Assembly (NCBI RefSeq): GCF_963678635.1
Contig: NC_087065.1
Coordinates: 14,514,019 to 14,578,018 of the forward strand
Source: Symsagittifera roscoffensis
Taxonomy: Eukaryota; Xenacoelomorpha; Acoela; Convolutidae
Length of the DNA: 64,000 bases
Direction: 5' to 3'
Shown: piece after piece, positions 44,610 to 57,412 of the stretch
How positions within the stretch are numbered: position 1 is the first letter of the stretch
Layout: each line of letters starts with the position of its first letter
Position numbers and translations under genes: made by a program
The notes under the pieces: model-generated
The model's input: the letters and a program-made list of their open reading frames with translations, nothing else
What the model was told of the DNA's origin: nothing
The model's database searches: none

Positions 44610-44967
44610 TCATAGAGCTCAGGCAAGCTTGTACGAGCTTGATATAAATCACAGAGCTCGAATTAAATCTGTGGATTGACCAGTTTAAGCTAGTACACCT
44701 TGTGTGAGCTCAAAATTTTTTCAATTGCTCCCGTACGTAGCCTAACTATTTTTAAGTTCGCGCTCTGAGAGCTCGGCAAGCTATCTCACAGACCTCAAGC
44801 GAGCTCTCACCGTAGCTAAAACTAATCAAATTTGCTAGCTCGATTCTGATTGGCTCTCCCATCTTGGTGGCCGATTTGAATTTAGTACCCTAAGACAGGG
44901 AGCCAAACTGTGGTAAAGTCAATCGTCAATCTACAGCTTCTACCACAACAACTACAACTACAACAAG
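44610..44967 (+). other. Diverged spacer fused to an H2A promoter
   Basis: A spacer sub-repeat with many substitutions (44610-44808) is joined to an H2A promoter. The TCTGATTGGC box (44841-44850) is kept, but the GCGGGTAA motif is reduced to GTGGTAA near 44909-44915. Confidence 0.8.
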
Positions 44968-45369
44968 ATGTCAGGCAAAGGAGGAAAATCGAAGAGCGGC
45001 AAAGTTGGAGCCAAAGCCAAGACCCGATCAAGCCGAGCTGGACTGTAGTTCCCAGTTGGACGAATCCACCGATTTATCCGCAAGGGCAACTACGCTGAGC
45101 GAGTTGGTGCTGGAGCCCCATTCTACCTTGCTGCTGTGCTCGAGTATTTGACTGCTGAGATCCTTGAGCTGGCTGGCACCGCTGCTAAAGACAACAAGAA
45201 GTCCAGGATCATCCCCAGACACTTGCAGTTGGCCATCAAGAACGACGAAGAGTTGAACAAGCTGCTCCACGGAGTGACCACTGCTCAGGGTGGTGTGCTG
45301 CCGAACATCCAGGCTGTGCTCCTGCCCAAGAAGCAGTCTTCGTCTCAGCCCAAGTCTGACAAGAAGTAA
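44968..45369 (+). pseudogene. H2A: Histone H2A pseudogene (edge copy 1)
   Basis: Full length, but CAG is replaced by TAG at 45046-45048 (codon 27), which stops translation before the fold. Further changes include N-to-T in the AGNAA segment, R-to-K and I-to-T. The hairpin at 45421-45436 is perfect. The stop is shared with the copy at 46345, so it preceded the duplication. Confidence 0.93.
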
Positions 45370-45691
45370 AGAGCTTCTACCTCTGCCAGTTGCTAGCTCT
45401 CAAGCTTCAACAAAAAAACCGGCCTTTTTAAAGGCCACCAAATTTAAAGTTCTATCTTTTTATCCTGCCTAGCAGGCATATCTAAGCTACTCAGAGCAAA
45501 CTAAGGTGGCCTAACAACACTATCTAGTCTCGAGCTCGACTGGCAGTCCAAAAATGAAGCTTAATTTAGCTTTCAGCTGAGAGCCAATCAGAATTTAGTC
45601 TTCTTCGAGCTCGATTTGAACACAATTTTTCAAGTTACGTTGGCTTTTTGCTCGATCCACAACTCAACACCACTACAACTACATCTCTACA

Positions 45692-45984
45692 ATGGCACCC
45701 AAAGTCAGCTGAAAGGCAGTCAAGAAGGCAGGCAAAGCCCAGACGAAGCCCACTGGAGACAAGAAAAAGAAGAGGCGAGAGACCTACTCTCTCTACATCT
45801 ACAAGGTGCTGAAGCAGGTCCACCCTGACACCGGCATCTCCTCCAAGGCTATGTCGATCATGAAAAGCTTTGTGAACGACATCTCCGAGAGAATCGCCGG
45901 TGAAGCTTCAAAACTGGACCACTACAACAAGCGATCAACCATCTCTAGCCGGGAGATCCAAACCGCAGTCAGACTGCTGTTGCC
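45692..45984 (+). pseudogene. H2B: Histone H2B pseudogene, truncated (edge copy 1)
   Basis: ATG at 45692, then GGA to TGA at codon 7. Two lysine codons are missing from the K-run, S-to-K and F-to-S changes occur in the fold, and the last 25 or so codons are deleted: sequence jumps from CTGCTGTTGCC to the distal 3' UTR. The hairpin (from 46018) is cut in half by the duplication junction. Confidence 0.93.
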
Positions 45985-46344
45985 TCTACACCTAGTTGCT
46001 CTGAGCAACACCAAACCGGCCTTTTTCACAGAGCTCGAATTAAATCTGTGGATTGACCAGTTTAAGCTAGTACACCTTGTGTGAGCTCAAAATTTTTTCA
46101 ATTGCTCCCGTACGTAGCCTAACTATTTTTAAGTTCGCGCTCTGAGAGCTCGGCAAGCTATCTCACAGACCTCAAGCGAGCTCTCACCGTAGCTAAAACT
46201 GATCAAATTTGCTAGCTCGATTCTGATTGGCTCTCCCATCTTGGTGGCCGATTTGAATTTAGTACCCTAAGACAGGGAGCCAAACTGTGGTAAAGTCAAT
46301 CGTCAATCTACAGCTTCTACCACAACAACTACAACTACAACAAG

Positions 46345-46746
46345 ATGTCAGGCAAAGGAGGAAAATCGAAGAGCGGCAAAGTTGGAGCCAAAGCCAAGAC
46401 CCGATCAAGCCGAGCTGGACTGTAGTTCCCAGTTGGACGAATCCACCGATTTATCCGCAAGGGCAACTACGCTGAGCGAGTTGGTGCTGGAGCCCCATTC
46501 TACCTTGCTGCTGTGCTCGAGTATTTGACTGCTGAGATCCTTGAGCTGGCTGGCAACGCTGCTAAAGACAACAAGAAGTCCAGGATCATCCCCAGACACT
46601 TGCAGTTGGCCATCAAGAACGACGAAGAGTTGAACAAGCTGCTCCACGGAGTGACCACTGCTCAGGGTGGTGTGCTGCCGAACATCCAGGCTGTGCTCCT
46701 GCCCAAGAAGCAGTCTTCGTCTCAGCCCAAGTCTGACAAGAAGTAA
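46345..46746 (+). pseudogene. H2A: Histone H2A pseudogene (edge copy 2)
   Basis: Same TAG stop as edge copy 1 (46423-46425) but with the ancestral Asn in AGNAA. The hairpin (46798-46813) has a T-to-G change in its U-run, giving CTTTGTAAAG. Confidence 0.93.
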
Positions 46747-47068
46747 AGAGCTTCTACCTCTGCCAGTTGCTAGCTCTCAAGCTTCAACAAAAAAACCGGC
46801 CTTTGTAAAGGCCACCAAATTTAAAGTTCTATCTTTTTATCCTGCCTAGCAGGCATATCTAAGCTACTCAGAGCAAACTAAGGTGGCCTAACAACACTAT
46901 CTAGTCTCGAGCTCGACTGGCAGTCCAAAAATGAAGCTTAATTTAGCTTTCAGCTGAGAGCCAATCAGAATTGAGTCTTCTTCGAGCTCGATTTGAACAC
47001 AATTTTTCAAGTTACGTTGGCTTTTTGCTCGATCCACAACTCAACACCACTACAACTACATCTCTACA

Positions 47069-47361
47069 ATGGCACCCAAAGTCAGCTGAAAGGCAGTCAA
47101 GAAGGCAGGCAAAGCCCAGACGAAGCCCACTGGAGACAAGAAAAAGAAGAGGCGAGAGACCTACTCTCTCTACATCTACAAGGTGCTGAAGCAGGTCCAC
47201 CCTGACACCGGCATCTCCTCCAAGGCTATGTCGATCATGAAAAGCTTTGTGAACGACATCTCCGAGAGAATCGCCGGTGAAGCTTCAAAACTGGACCACT
47301 ACAACAAGCGATCAACCATCTCTAGCCGGGAGATCCAAACCGCAGTCAGACTGCTGTTGCC
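47069..47361 (+). pseudogene. H2B: Histone H2B pseudogene, truncated (edge copy 2)
   Basis: Carries the same TGA at codon 7, lysine-codon loss and C-terminal deletion as edge copy 1. The hairpin at 47395-47410 is complete, and an AGTTCT follows. Confidence 0.93.
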
Positions 47362-47410
47362 TCTACACCTAGTTGCTCTGAGCAACACCAAACCGGCCTT
47401 TTTAAAGGCC

Positions 47411-48275
<865 letters not shown>

Positions 48276-48618
48276 GTTAACTCTTTTTAAGTTCGAGCTC
48301 TCAGAGTTCGGCAAGCTATCTCACAGACCTCAAGCGAGCTTCTACGAGCTTGATTTCAATCACATAGCTCTGATAAGCTCTGTGGACTGACCAGTTTGAG
48401 GTAGAAGGTCTTGTGGGAGCTCAAAAAAAATTTCAATTGCTCCTTTACGTGCCTAACTTTTTTTACTACTTATTATCTGCTCTCTCATTGGCTGTTGGTA
48501 TGAGGGCCAATGAGAGAGCAGAAAATTCGGTCGAAAATTCTTAGGTACCTGGCGATTTTTGCCAATCCCAAACCCAACTTCTACTTCAAATTCTACAACA
48601 ACTACAACTGCAACAGTC
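48276..48618 (+). other. Diverged spacer and H4 promoter
   Basis: One spacer sub-repeat followed by the H4 CCAAT dyad region near 48478-48526; the right-hand box reads GCCAATGAGA instead of GCCAATCAGA. The TAGGTACCT leader motif is kept. Confidence 0.75.
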
Positions 48619-48930
48619 ATGTCCGGACGAAGAAAGGGAGGAAAAGGACTTGGAAAAGGAGGAGCAAAGAGGCACCGAAAGATCTTAAGAGATAATATCC
48701 AAGGCATCACCAAGCCAGCCATCAGACGTCTTGCACGACGAGGAGGTGTCAAGCGTGTCAGTGGACTGATCTACGATGAGACCCGAGTAGTGCTCAAAAA
48801 CTACTTGGAGAGCGTGATCAGGGATGCTGTAACCTACACCGAGCACGCCAAGAGGAAGACCGTTGTAGCCATGGACATCGTCTACGCCCTCCAACGACAA
48901 GGCAAGACCTTGTACGGATTCGGAGGTTAA
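48619..48930 (+). CDS. H4: Divergent histone H4, still open, at the array edge
   Basis: Full 103 codons with an intact frame. It shares the lineage-specific residues of the array H4 (I21, N60, Y61, S64) and adds G4R, I46V, E52D, G56V and K91Q. These fall at positions normally under extreme constraint (K91 is a modified core residue). The 3' hairpin at 48974-48989 is damaged, with two mismatched stem pairs (GCCCTTTTTAAAAGCC), although AGTTCT follows. It is probably a decaying gene that has not yet acquired a stop; less likely a specialised variant. Its leader and promoter are recognisable. Confidence 0.85.
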   Translation: MSGRRKGGKGLGKGGAKRHRKILRDNIQGITKPAIRRLARRGGVKRVSGLIYDETRVVLKNYLESVIRDAVTYTEHAKRKTVVAMDIVYALQRQGKTLYGFGG

Positions 48931-49015
48931 GAAGCTTCTTAGCCAGCTGCTCTCCTAGCTGCAGCACCAAACCGCCCTTTTTAAAAGCCACCAACAACTT
49001 CAGTTCTCATATCAA

Positions 49016-49812
49016 GCTCGTCTGTGCGTTTTAACCAGTCATACTTTTTGAGGTTTTTTAGGAAGAGCACGACCTGAGCTGTAATTTATTAGACAGCATT
49101 CGTAAAAAAAGTACACAATTTTCAAAAATTTCATCCTTTTGAAAACTATTTCATCAAAGTTTGTACTGGTGATTTTATATTGAAACAAATTGAAATATCT
49201 ATTTTACGAAAAGTCTCCATTGAAGCGAAGAAAACTTAATTTTTTCCTCCATACAAGTTAGCATCATTTATTTCAACTATTATTACCTGTATAGTAGTCC
49301 CATAGGTTTTATGGCAAACAATTTTGCTAGAAAATTTTCTAGCTCAAAAAAAAGGAATCGAAATGAAACATACGTTTTTCAGGAAAGCCAATATTTTAAG
49401 AAGCGACGCATTTTGAAGCGAAGCATCTGTCAACAAACTTCTGACTCCCATCAACTTGTGCTTTAATTACCTTCGATTATCAGTGGACACTGACATTTTT
49501 GTCTTATGTTCAAACATTTCAGATTTGACAATATTACAAATTTCTAATTATAACGCTTGACAGTATTATCCGTGGAAAGTCAAAAAAAAGTTCTCACTGA
49601 AAGTTTCGACGCAAATTAATTGGAGCTAATGTCATTCAAAGTTTTGAAAAAAGTAGCGCTTACCCAAACTGCATTGCTTTAAATTTCTCTTCGAAAACAA
49701 TATCTGAACTTACATTGTTCCTATCAGGAAGGGATCAACCGTCATTCTTCGATTGTTATGGAGGGTTTAAGTCTATGTAAAATAAACATATATTTATTTA
49801 TAATTGCTTGGA

Positions 49813-49815
<3 letters not shown>
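49016..49815. other. Unique AT-rich sequence, no gene seen
   Basis: Array homology ends near 49015. No convincing reading frame, RNA gene or AGCT clustering is seen from here to the TA tract. Confidence 0.7.

Positions 49816-49872
<57 letters not shown>
49816..49872. repeat. (TA)n microsatellite
   Basis: About 57 nt of uninterrupted AT/TA dinucleotide, followed by a diffuse AT-rich tail to about 49930 that leads directly into the H2A relic. Confidence 0.98.
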
Positions 49873-49878
<6 letters not shown>

Positions 49879-49930
49879 TACATAAATATGTAATATTTAT
49901 AAAAATAATTATATATGTACATCTATATAT

Positions 49931-50158
49931 CTACAGCTTCTACCACAAAAGCTACAACTACAACACGATGTCAGTCAAAGGAGGAAAATCGAAGAGCGGC
50001 AAAGTTGGAGCCATGGCCAAGAACCAATCAACTTGTTCAACCGCATAGACAACTACGCCGAGTGAGTTGGAGCGGGATTCACTGTTTACCTTGCTGCCTG
50101 CTCGAGCATTTGAATGCTTGAGCTGGCTCCGAAAGCTGCGAAAAACAATAAGAAGTCT
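49931..50158 (+). pseudogene. H2A: Isolated H2A relic beyond the array
   Basis: Homology begins in the H2A leader (CTACAGCTTCTACCACA) and continues through ATG 49968 ([15 protein letters not shown]) until the frame breaks at TAG 50046-50048 after internal deletions. Recognisable H2A words persist to about 50158 (AACAATAAGAAGTC). There is no promoter, no hairpin and no neighbouring histone gene. It is a fossil outer boundary of the array, or a transposed fragment. Confidence 0.9.
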
Positions 50159-50163
50159 CAAGA

Positions 50164-50517
50164 AGTATGGTTTTTCTTCCAATTCATTTTTTTTTACCTG
50201 AGGTCAATTTTTACTGCATGATAGAGGTCATTTTCTTAGTTCTTTACTCTCACTTTTTTCAATATCAGTTTTTCAACCTGTTCTGTGAGTTCATTCAAAC
50301 TTTTTGGTGGGTTCATGAAGACACATAGTTCAATTTTGGCAGTCAGACAGTTTTTAACCGTCTTGATGAACCCACCAAACAAATTTAATTGAACGCACCA
50401 AACAAGTTGAAAAGTTGATTCTAAAAAACTGAGGATTAAAAAAAATAAAAAATTGACCACTATTATGAAGTAACAATTAACCTCAGGTTAAAAAATGAAA
50501 TTGAAAGCAAACCGTCA
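50164..50517. repeat. Foldback (inverted-repeat) element
   Basis: Left arm 50164-50322 and right arm 50360-50517 are imperfect inverted copies around a 37-nt centre. The best inner match is GGTGGGTTCATSAAGAC; outer matches include ACCTGAGGT and a T-rich stretch. No coding capacity is seen. It resembles a MITE or foldback element abutting the H2A relic. Confidence 0.8.
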
Positions 50518-51313
50518 TTCTGGAATTGTCAATTTTAGTGAGATCATACGCGAGCAACTCGACACTTAACTCCCTTTCTTTCTCCCACATTTTTCCTTTG
50601 CCGTTGCCCCATCATTTATACGAGAGTAGGGAATGGGGGAAGTAGTAGTGGGGGCAATTGTAGCGAGGGAGATGAATGATTCATAAGTTGCAGGGGGAAC
50701 TATAAAAAAAATCAACATGAAAAATCAAATAGGCCAAAATGATTTTGAAAAATTTGACAGCGTTTTTTAGGTCCTGTTTTTGAGTACCCAGGTTATTTGT
50801 CCAAAGAGTCCATCCTTAGGAGCGTCCCTAGAGCCCAGCTTAGCCAGTGAAAAACCATGTCAAAGTCGTGCAGTGATTGCCTCGGAATTCCTGGAGCAAT
50901 CTAAGAGTCCAAGCCTGGTCTTCCAAATTTTTTTGATTGATTTTTCAAATTAAGAAATGTTTTCGAACCTGACTTAAAACAAAACAAACCAAAGATTATT
51001 CTCAGGAAAAAATTCAAACAGGTTAATTGGAAAAAATCACGCAAAGAAAGTTGTAGGTCACCAATGAAGAGAAAAGTGAAATTTTTACATACGTTTTTTA
51101 TGTGTCTATATTCCGAGGCAATACCTGTACAAAAGTGTCGGTTTTCTGTCAAATTTAGGCTTATTTTACATAATAGAAACCTAATTTTTGCTCCCTACAG
51201 ATCAGTCGTTTTACTTTTTGGTTGCTTAGTGTGAAAAATTGAGTGTGGACTACAATACACTCCCAAACAAATACAACTTTGCATGGATTTTTTTTGAAAT
51301 CGTTTGTTTCAGC
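50518..51313. other. Unique AT-rich sequence, no gene seen
   Basis: No reading frame with recognisable protein features; one purine-rich stretch near 50620-50700. Nothing else supportable. Confidence 0.6.
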
Positions 51314-51513
51314 NNNNNNNNNNNNNNNNNNNNNNNNNNNNNNNNNNNNNNNNNNNNNNNNNNNNNNNNNNNNNNNNNNNNNNNNNNNNNNNNNNNNNNN
51401 NNNNNNNNNNNNNNNNNNNNNNNNNNNNNNNNNNNNNNNNNNNNNNNNNNNNNNNNNNNNNNNNNNNNNNNNNNNNNNNNNNNNNNNNNNNNNNNNNNNN
51501 NNNNNNNNNNNNN
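51314..51513. other. Assembly gap, 200 N
   Basis: Exactly 200 N, probably a placeholder of unknown true length. Sequence order across it depends on scaffolding. Confidence 0.99.
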
Positions 51514-53889
51514 GGCGTTCAGTAATCAGGTTCAGTAATTCTCAGTGACGCATTGAACAATAGTCCTGGTTTGCGGACCGTTTGTTTTACTTACGCGAAC
51601 TAAAATTCATTTTAAATGTTCTGTTAAAAGTACAGTCATTATCAAGTTCAACAATGACGCTGATAACGACACAATTAGAAGCTGATGGTTTCTTTTACAC
51701 ATCACAAGAGCATCATGTGTTTGCATCAGTTCAATAACAGCCTTTGTAATAATTTTCCAGGAAAAAAACTCACACGAGGCTGAACTGTGTTTTGAGTGTG
51801 CACTGAGTGTATCACTGCGAAAGTAAAATTGTATTTGTCAAAAACTTGCAACAAGCCGATTTTTTTCAGAAATTTTTTTTTGGAAAATCATATTTAAAAG
51901 GCTGTATAACTATATCGCTCCCAATTGATAGAAATGCAGCAAAAATCTGGAAACCTGAATAAATTTTGCAGAACCTAGAATAGTTTGTGGATTCCAAAAA
52001 CACAAACTTTTTCATATGTGCAATGGAATGCGCTGTTACCGAATCCATTGTTAAAAAGCATACTCCGCTCGTTTTAAACGCAATTTGCAAAAGAACAAAG
52101 AAATAGTTTTTATTTGTGGGTTCCACAAACAATTTGCGGAAGTCATTAATAAAGGCTGGAAAGATAAGACTGTTATTCACTCCCTGCTAACTCTGCGACA
52201 AAAGTGAAGCATCAACAGATTTCGCGACGCAAAAAACCAGCTGCGGTTTTTTCAACTAGATGGTAAGTGGACTATAGGTACATGTTATAATATCTTAAAG
52301 AACATGTCTCAGGGTTTCATGTAGTTGTTTGCAACAAACAGCATGCCATTCAGGAGCAAAATTTGCCTTGTACTGGTACTTTATTCGAGTCCTTGCTCAT
52401 AAAATTAGGAGTGCAGTAAGACACGTCAAACTAAATTTTTTGTGAGTTAAAAAGATTTTTTTTTTCAGCAATTTACTTAAGGTGAGCATGAGGATTCCTA
52501 AAATTTTCGAACAAGCAGAAATTAAATCGAACTACAAAATGTGTTTCTAAAAATGTGTTGCCTTGTGGTATTCGCCTATTATTACACTTTCTTCAACCAA
52601 TTGAAGCATTTAACATAACTGTTTCAAGGACCCTACAGGGCAACAACACGTAACAAAAAAAGTGAAACAGCTTCATCAATTTTTAACAAAATTGTAATTT
52701 TAACGATACCGTAAAGCAACCAAATAATAAAGACTGACACACTAACTATTGTGATTTGACTCTTTGTTTTTATTTATTTCGCAAGATAATGGATTAGGCT
52801 AGAATGATACTTAAATTATTACTATGAAGTTGAAAAAACGAAAAAGTGAAGACAAAATGATTACGGATCTTTTTCGATAACTGATTTGCATCATCATGCG
52901 TTAAGACATAATGATTATTAAAGTTTTGTTTTATCAAAGTAGGAAAAAAAACAAGAAAAGTTCAAAAAAAGGAAAGTGCAAAAAAAGAATATAGATTTAT
53001 AAGTACAAATTTGTGCATTACAGGCAGGTGTAACAGAAACTAACTGTTTTGATTTTAACTATGATTACTTCAACAGATATGCGAAGGCATACAAAACTTA
53101 GTGAAAAAAGTCGGAGAACAAAATTAAAGTTTTTTGAGCTCCCATTTTACCCCTACTAATTTTTGATTGAAAGATCCCATTTTAAAAATTACTTATATCA
53201 GTCTGAATTTTTAACTCAAAGTTATGAAAAATTTAAAAATGGTTCAACTGTTGAAAGTTTTAACAGCTCTTAAAGCATTTTAACCGGGCCTCTTTATTTT
53301 TAAAGGTCTGGTTGCTTTCCATAGGAGACGACTACAGAAAAACATAATTTTATATTAAATTGAAAGCAAATAAGCAGAACTTAACTAAACAAATCATTTT
53401 TTAGTGAAAATGAAAATTCGATGACTGACTAAAATAGGGCTAGTTTTTGTGCTGAGCAAAAAACATGTAACAACCTTTTAACGTATGCAAATTTATGGTT
53501 TTGGAAAAAACCTTGTTCTGAAAACCTTGTTTCTGAAAATGTCTTGCGAGATTTGAACAAAAGCCATTTTCAAAAAAAATGAGGTGAGCTCGCTTGCTGC
53601 AGAATATTGTTCAACCATTGGTTTGTCTCGTTGTATTCCTCTACTGAAAAGGTGCATTCGCAATTTAAACGTTTTTTTTTCTTAAAAAGTACATTATGCA
53701 TCAAAATCAAAGTGTTAAGCGACTTGCTGCTGATCGAGTTTTTTTATATGTAGAACTTAATTACAACTTAGAGAAAATTATGCTTTTATGAAGTGAAAAA
53801 GTATATCCTATAACTTTATATACAAGTATATATAAATAAGTATGAAAGTTAAATTTGCTGTGACTGCATTTAGGTAATCTTCTACAGAG
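51514..53889. other. Unique AT-rich sequence, no gene seen
   Basis: Short frames only, none with recognisable motifs. I see no tRNA, rRNA or repeat family that recurs elsewhere in the window. Confidence 0.6.
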
Positions 53890-56148
53890 TATTCACTTTA
53901 GTGGTTTATTTGATGATATTGATGATCCACCCGTTAGGTATGGATTCATAGTCATCTGTAGTGATTCTGCGGCATTTGGCATTTGAGAAAAGTTTGTAAG
54001 TTGGCTTTTTGTTATTTCGTATTGTTGTAAATAATATGGCAGTGGGATTTCGTTATGCACTTGAGTCGGTTGGTATGATTGTGTATTAACTGGGTTTTGT
54101 TGTTGAAAATTGTTATTGTAAGATGTTGGATTATTTTTAGGTTGTCGTGTTTGTTCATTTCGTGTGCAAGGTTCGAAGATATCTGGTTGGTCAATACTGC
54201 AAGAACGAGGTCTTTGGCTTGGATAAAATTGTTGATGATTTTGATTGTAGTATTCTTCATCATCTGATGGAAAATAATTTGTTGTATAATAATCAGGTTG
54301 AATTCTGTTATGACAATTATTTGTATTGTTTTTATTTTGTTGAAAAAATGGGTAATTTTCACTTTGTTCTTGTGAGGATCGTGCTCAATCATGAAAATTT
54401 ATTGAATTTGAAGTTGGTTGTGGTATATTCTGACTTTTTGATAATGAGTAGTTCTGAGTATTCATATTGGAAGGTTTTCGTAGTTTTGACCTATTTACAT
54501 AGTTATAATTATGTTCAGCGAAATTATTTCTATGTGATGTTTTTTGTTTGTATGATGGTTTTGTTACTGTTTGAAACGTTTGGTAATCCATTTGCAAATT
54601 TTTTTGGACAACAGAGGGTTTCACTGTGGATTGTATAATTGTTTGTTGTAGCGTTGGGTTTTTTAGCTTTGGAGTTGTAAAATTTGGTTGAATCGGTGAA
54701 ATTCTTCGTTGTGATTCTGTCGTTGTTATTGTTTCAACTATTTCTTCGCTTACAAAATGAATTGGACTTTGTATATCTTCTTGTGTGAGAGTTCTTGTTC
54801 CATTTAAGTTGTCATTATTTATAAAGGTAGAGTTTAAACTATTATTTCCTGATCTTTCAGGGAAGAATGAATTATAGTTCAAAGGTGTTGCGTCAATTGT
54901 AAGTGGATAAAGTCTAACATAATCTTTGTAAATAAAGATTGTGCTAGTTTCTTGACTTGATATATCTGTTGGTATTTTAATAAATGATTCATGAGACCAT
55001 TCAGAGTGCCAAACAGAATCTGATTGTTCTGCTAGTACGGTTTCGTCATTTGTATTTTTTGGTCTCAAATTTTTTCGTGATTGTGCAACACGATCGATAT
55101 TATGACTAAAATAATCAATTATGAACCATGCTAAGATTTTTTGCAAATCGTGTTTAATATGTTCTGTTATGTCATTATTTGTTAGATCTTCTCGGATTGC
55201 ATTTAAACATTTTGAAAATGTGTGTATTTCTTGTCGTACAATTGTATGTCGAGATGTTTGTGTTGGTGAATCGCTCTGAGGTTCTTTCAATTCTAATATA
55301 GATAAATAGCTACAGATAAGTGAGAATACGTCATTTGTGAATATTGAGTTTGCTCTTTGTGAGTTTTGGTGTTGTATGGTTTTGATGTATTAAGTAAAAA
55401 CTTTTGAAAATTCAGTATCTACGTCATCGGTTTGAGATATCTGTCATGGGATGCGTTTGGTGATTTGATTTCTATTGTGTAAACTCCATTTTGTGATAGG
55501 AGACTACATATACCTTTGAGATAGTGGTCAAGAAGTTGTCTTTTGATTTTTACATCGGGGAATTCTCTTGTGCACAGACTTTCTCCTTTTTCGAATAAAT
55601 TTGCGATTAAATTTTGACAAAATTGTACCTGTCCTCGAGATTCAGTTAATGGGTGTATTAAAAATGAAAGTAGTGAATCCTCTAGGTTTTCTTCATTTCG
55701 AATCACTTTTGTGTTATATGACTGTTAGCGTATAACTCTTAATGTGTTTTATTGGTCAATTCCAATTGTACAAACGTATTGGTATATTTGTGTAACGATT
55801 TTTCATTCTTCGTTTGCCTTTTATTGATGCTTGTGATGTGGTTTCTGAGTCAAGGAAATTTAATTGATCGTCATTTTGATGGTTTTTGTTTATCGAGACT
55901 TTTAAATTGTGGAGTTCTTGTATTTCGCTTGTTTCTGATTCTGAGACTGCTTTTCTTCGCTTTGAAAATCTTTTCCTTATAATTTGTTTTTGTTTGTTAA
56001 TAATTTTCTTTCTTAGTGTTTGTCTTTTTGTTCTTATGTATCCTACTGATTGTTTGTGTGGTGTGATTACGAGGTCGTATTTTTCGTTGTTAATTAAGCA
56101 ATTGTGTGTTATGAGTGTTTGATTGTTTCCTAAGTTGTCTCCTGACAT
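53890..56148 (-). pseudogene. Degraded Asn/Gln/Thr-rich gene, Gag-like, family unknown
   Basis: On the minus strand, open segments follow one another with consistent protein-like composition but shifting frames: 56148-55756, 55706-55419, about 55388-54385, and then another frame to about 53890. The first is basic (RKRFSKRRK near its middle). The second is a compact globular-looking stretch. The third and fourth are rich in Asn, Gln, Ser and Thr with tyrosine (for example DDEEYYNQNHQQF). I recognise no domain. The size, low-complexity C-terminal half and position near a candidate primer-binding site suggest the gag of an LTR element, but this is inference; a decayed host gene is possible. A similar relic lies at 58.7-59.5 kb. 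Confidence 0.5.
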
Positions 56149-57412
56149 AAGGCTTAGGATGATGGATGCAATATTGGGATTAGTGATTTCTAATGTCTTA
56201 AACTGTTAGTTCTTACAATTTTTTGTGGTTAGCTTAATTTGGGTCGTATTTGTTGGGTTGGAGAGAAAAGCGTTTATCGATTCCTGAGAAAAATTTTTAC
56301 TTTCTCGTGAATTATTCTAAGTAAAGATAGAAATCGCTTTGAGGTTCTTTATTACCTAATCTTACTTAAGGGTTGTGATTTGTGATCAAGGGTTGGAAAA
56401 TCGTAAAATGATCCTCAAGGTTCAGGTATGAATAGAACGCAAGTAGTTCGTTAGCTACTATTTTATGATCTACTAAGTTTATGTGTTTTAGCCTGGGTCA
56501 TCTAAGAGGAGGGAGATCAAGTGAAGGATGAGTAACCGAAGTTCTTCACTGTTTATCTTAATTGAAATGGTTAGTTCTTTGGAAAATTTCTCTTAATTCT
56601 GGGTCCATAGAAAAGGTTGGCTAGTGAATCGACGTTTGAGGTCGTTAGATACTAATTAAATTGGGAGGGGGAGAACAAAATTGTTCATTTTGATCCAAGG
56701 ATAGGCCTTGATGATCAAAAATTTAGATATTTAGAAATTTACATATCGTTTAATTTAACTTAAAGATCCAAGGAAAATCTTGACGATCTGGTATTTAGAA
56801 TGAAATTAATTTAAGTGAAAGCAAGGATAAGCCTTGAAAGTTTATTCATAAAGGGTTGAGGTTAAGTTTTAGTTTTGATGATTGTTAGTTTTTAAGATTT
56901 GCTGTTAAGTTTTAGGTGATGAAGCTGGGATGAAGAGATGAATTAGATATATTAACGATGTATGATTTATACTAACTAATTTTTGTATTTTTATGCTCAA
57001 TAAATGTTTTTTCAAGGTGTTATTTAATTTACAGCTGATTTAAGCAAAACGACAAGTGTTGTTTTTATCAGTCGTTATTGTATAATTATTCGGTTTAGCG
57101 CTATGAAAGGATATTGAAGATGATTCTTCAAAATATTATGTCAGTAATTGAAAATTTTAAAGTCACTGCTGTTAGTATTCTAAATACAAAGGTTTGATCT
57201 CGTTTTTGTCGTACAATCATGAAATCGATTGGTAGATTTCTTCCTAGTCGTATGTCTTCTCTTGTTCAAGTTCTTCTTCCAATACCGGGTAGTTCTCGTA
57301 TTGTTCGGAATATTGGGCCTGATCTATTGAGGCGTAGAGCCATATCTACTAAGTTTTTGTCATACAAAATTTTCGAAATGTTATTTTTGTCTAATTCCAA
57401 CTAATTTTTGTC
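56149..57412. other. AT-rich sequence between relic and tRNA-like segment
   Basis: No supportable gene. If the minus-strand relic is an LTR element, this would be its long 5' leader. Confidence 0.4.

Larger units (their letters stand above)
44650..46026 (+). repeat. 1377-bp duplication of a pseudo-H2A/H2B pair, copy 1
   Basis: Begins CACAGAGCTCGAATTAAATC and is repeated head to tail from 46027 with only scattered differences. The downstream junction falls inside an H2B hairpin: GGCCTTTTT is followed by CACAGAG instead of AAAGGCC. Confidence 0.95.
46027..47403 (+). repeat. 1377-bp duplication of a pseudo-H2A/H2B pair, copy 2
   Basis: Second copy of 44650-46026. It ends within the H2B hairpin, which here continues normally. 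Confidence 0.95.

Noticed and set aside
51239-51548. Reading frames spanning the N run
   Set aside because: They exist only because N codons are read as open.
53284-53311. Possible extra histone-like hairpin in unique sequence
   Set aside because: An 8-bp stem forms only with two G-U pairs and a 12-nt loop; the loop and flanks do not match the histone signal, and no gene precedes it.
54147-54638. 163-codon + strand frame, aromatic and valine-rich, membrane-like
   Set aside because: It is the antisense of the Asn/Gln-rich minus-strand relic, whose composition produces Val/Leu/Phe on the opposite strand.
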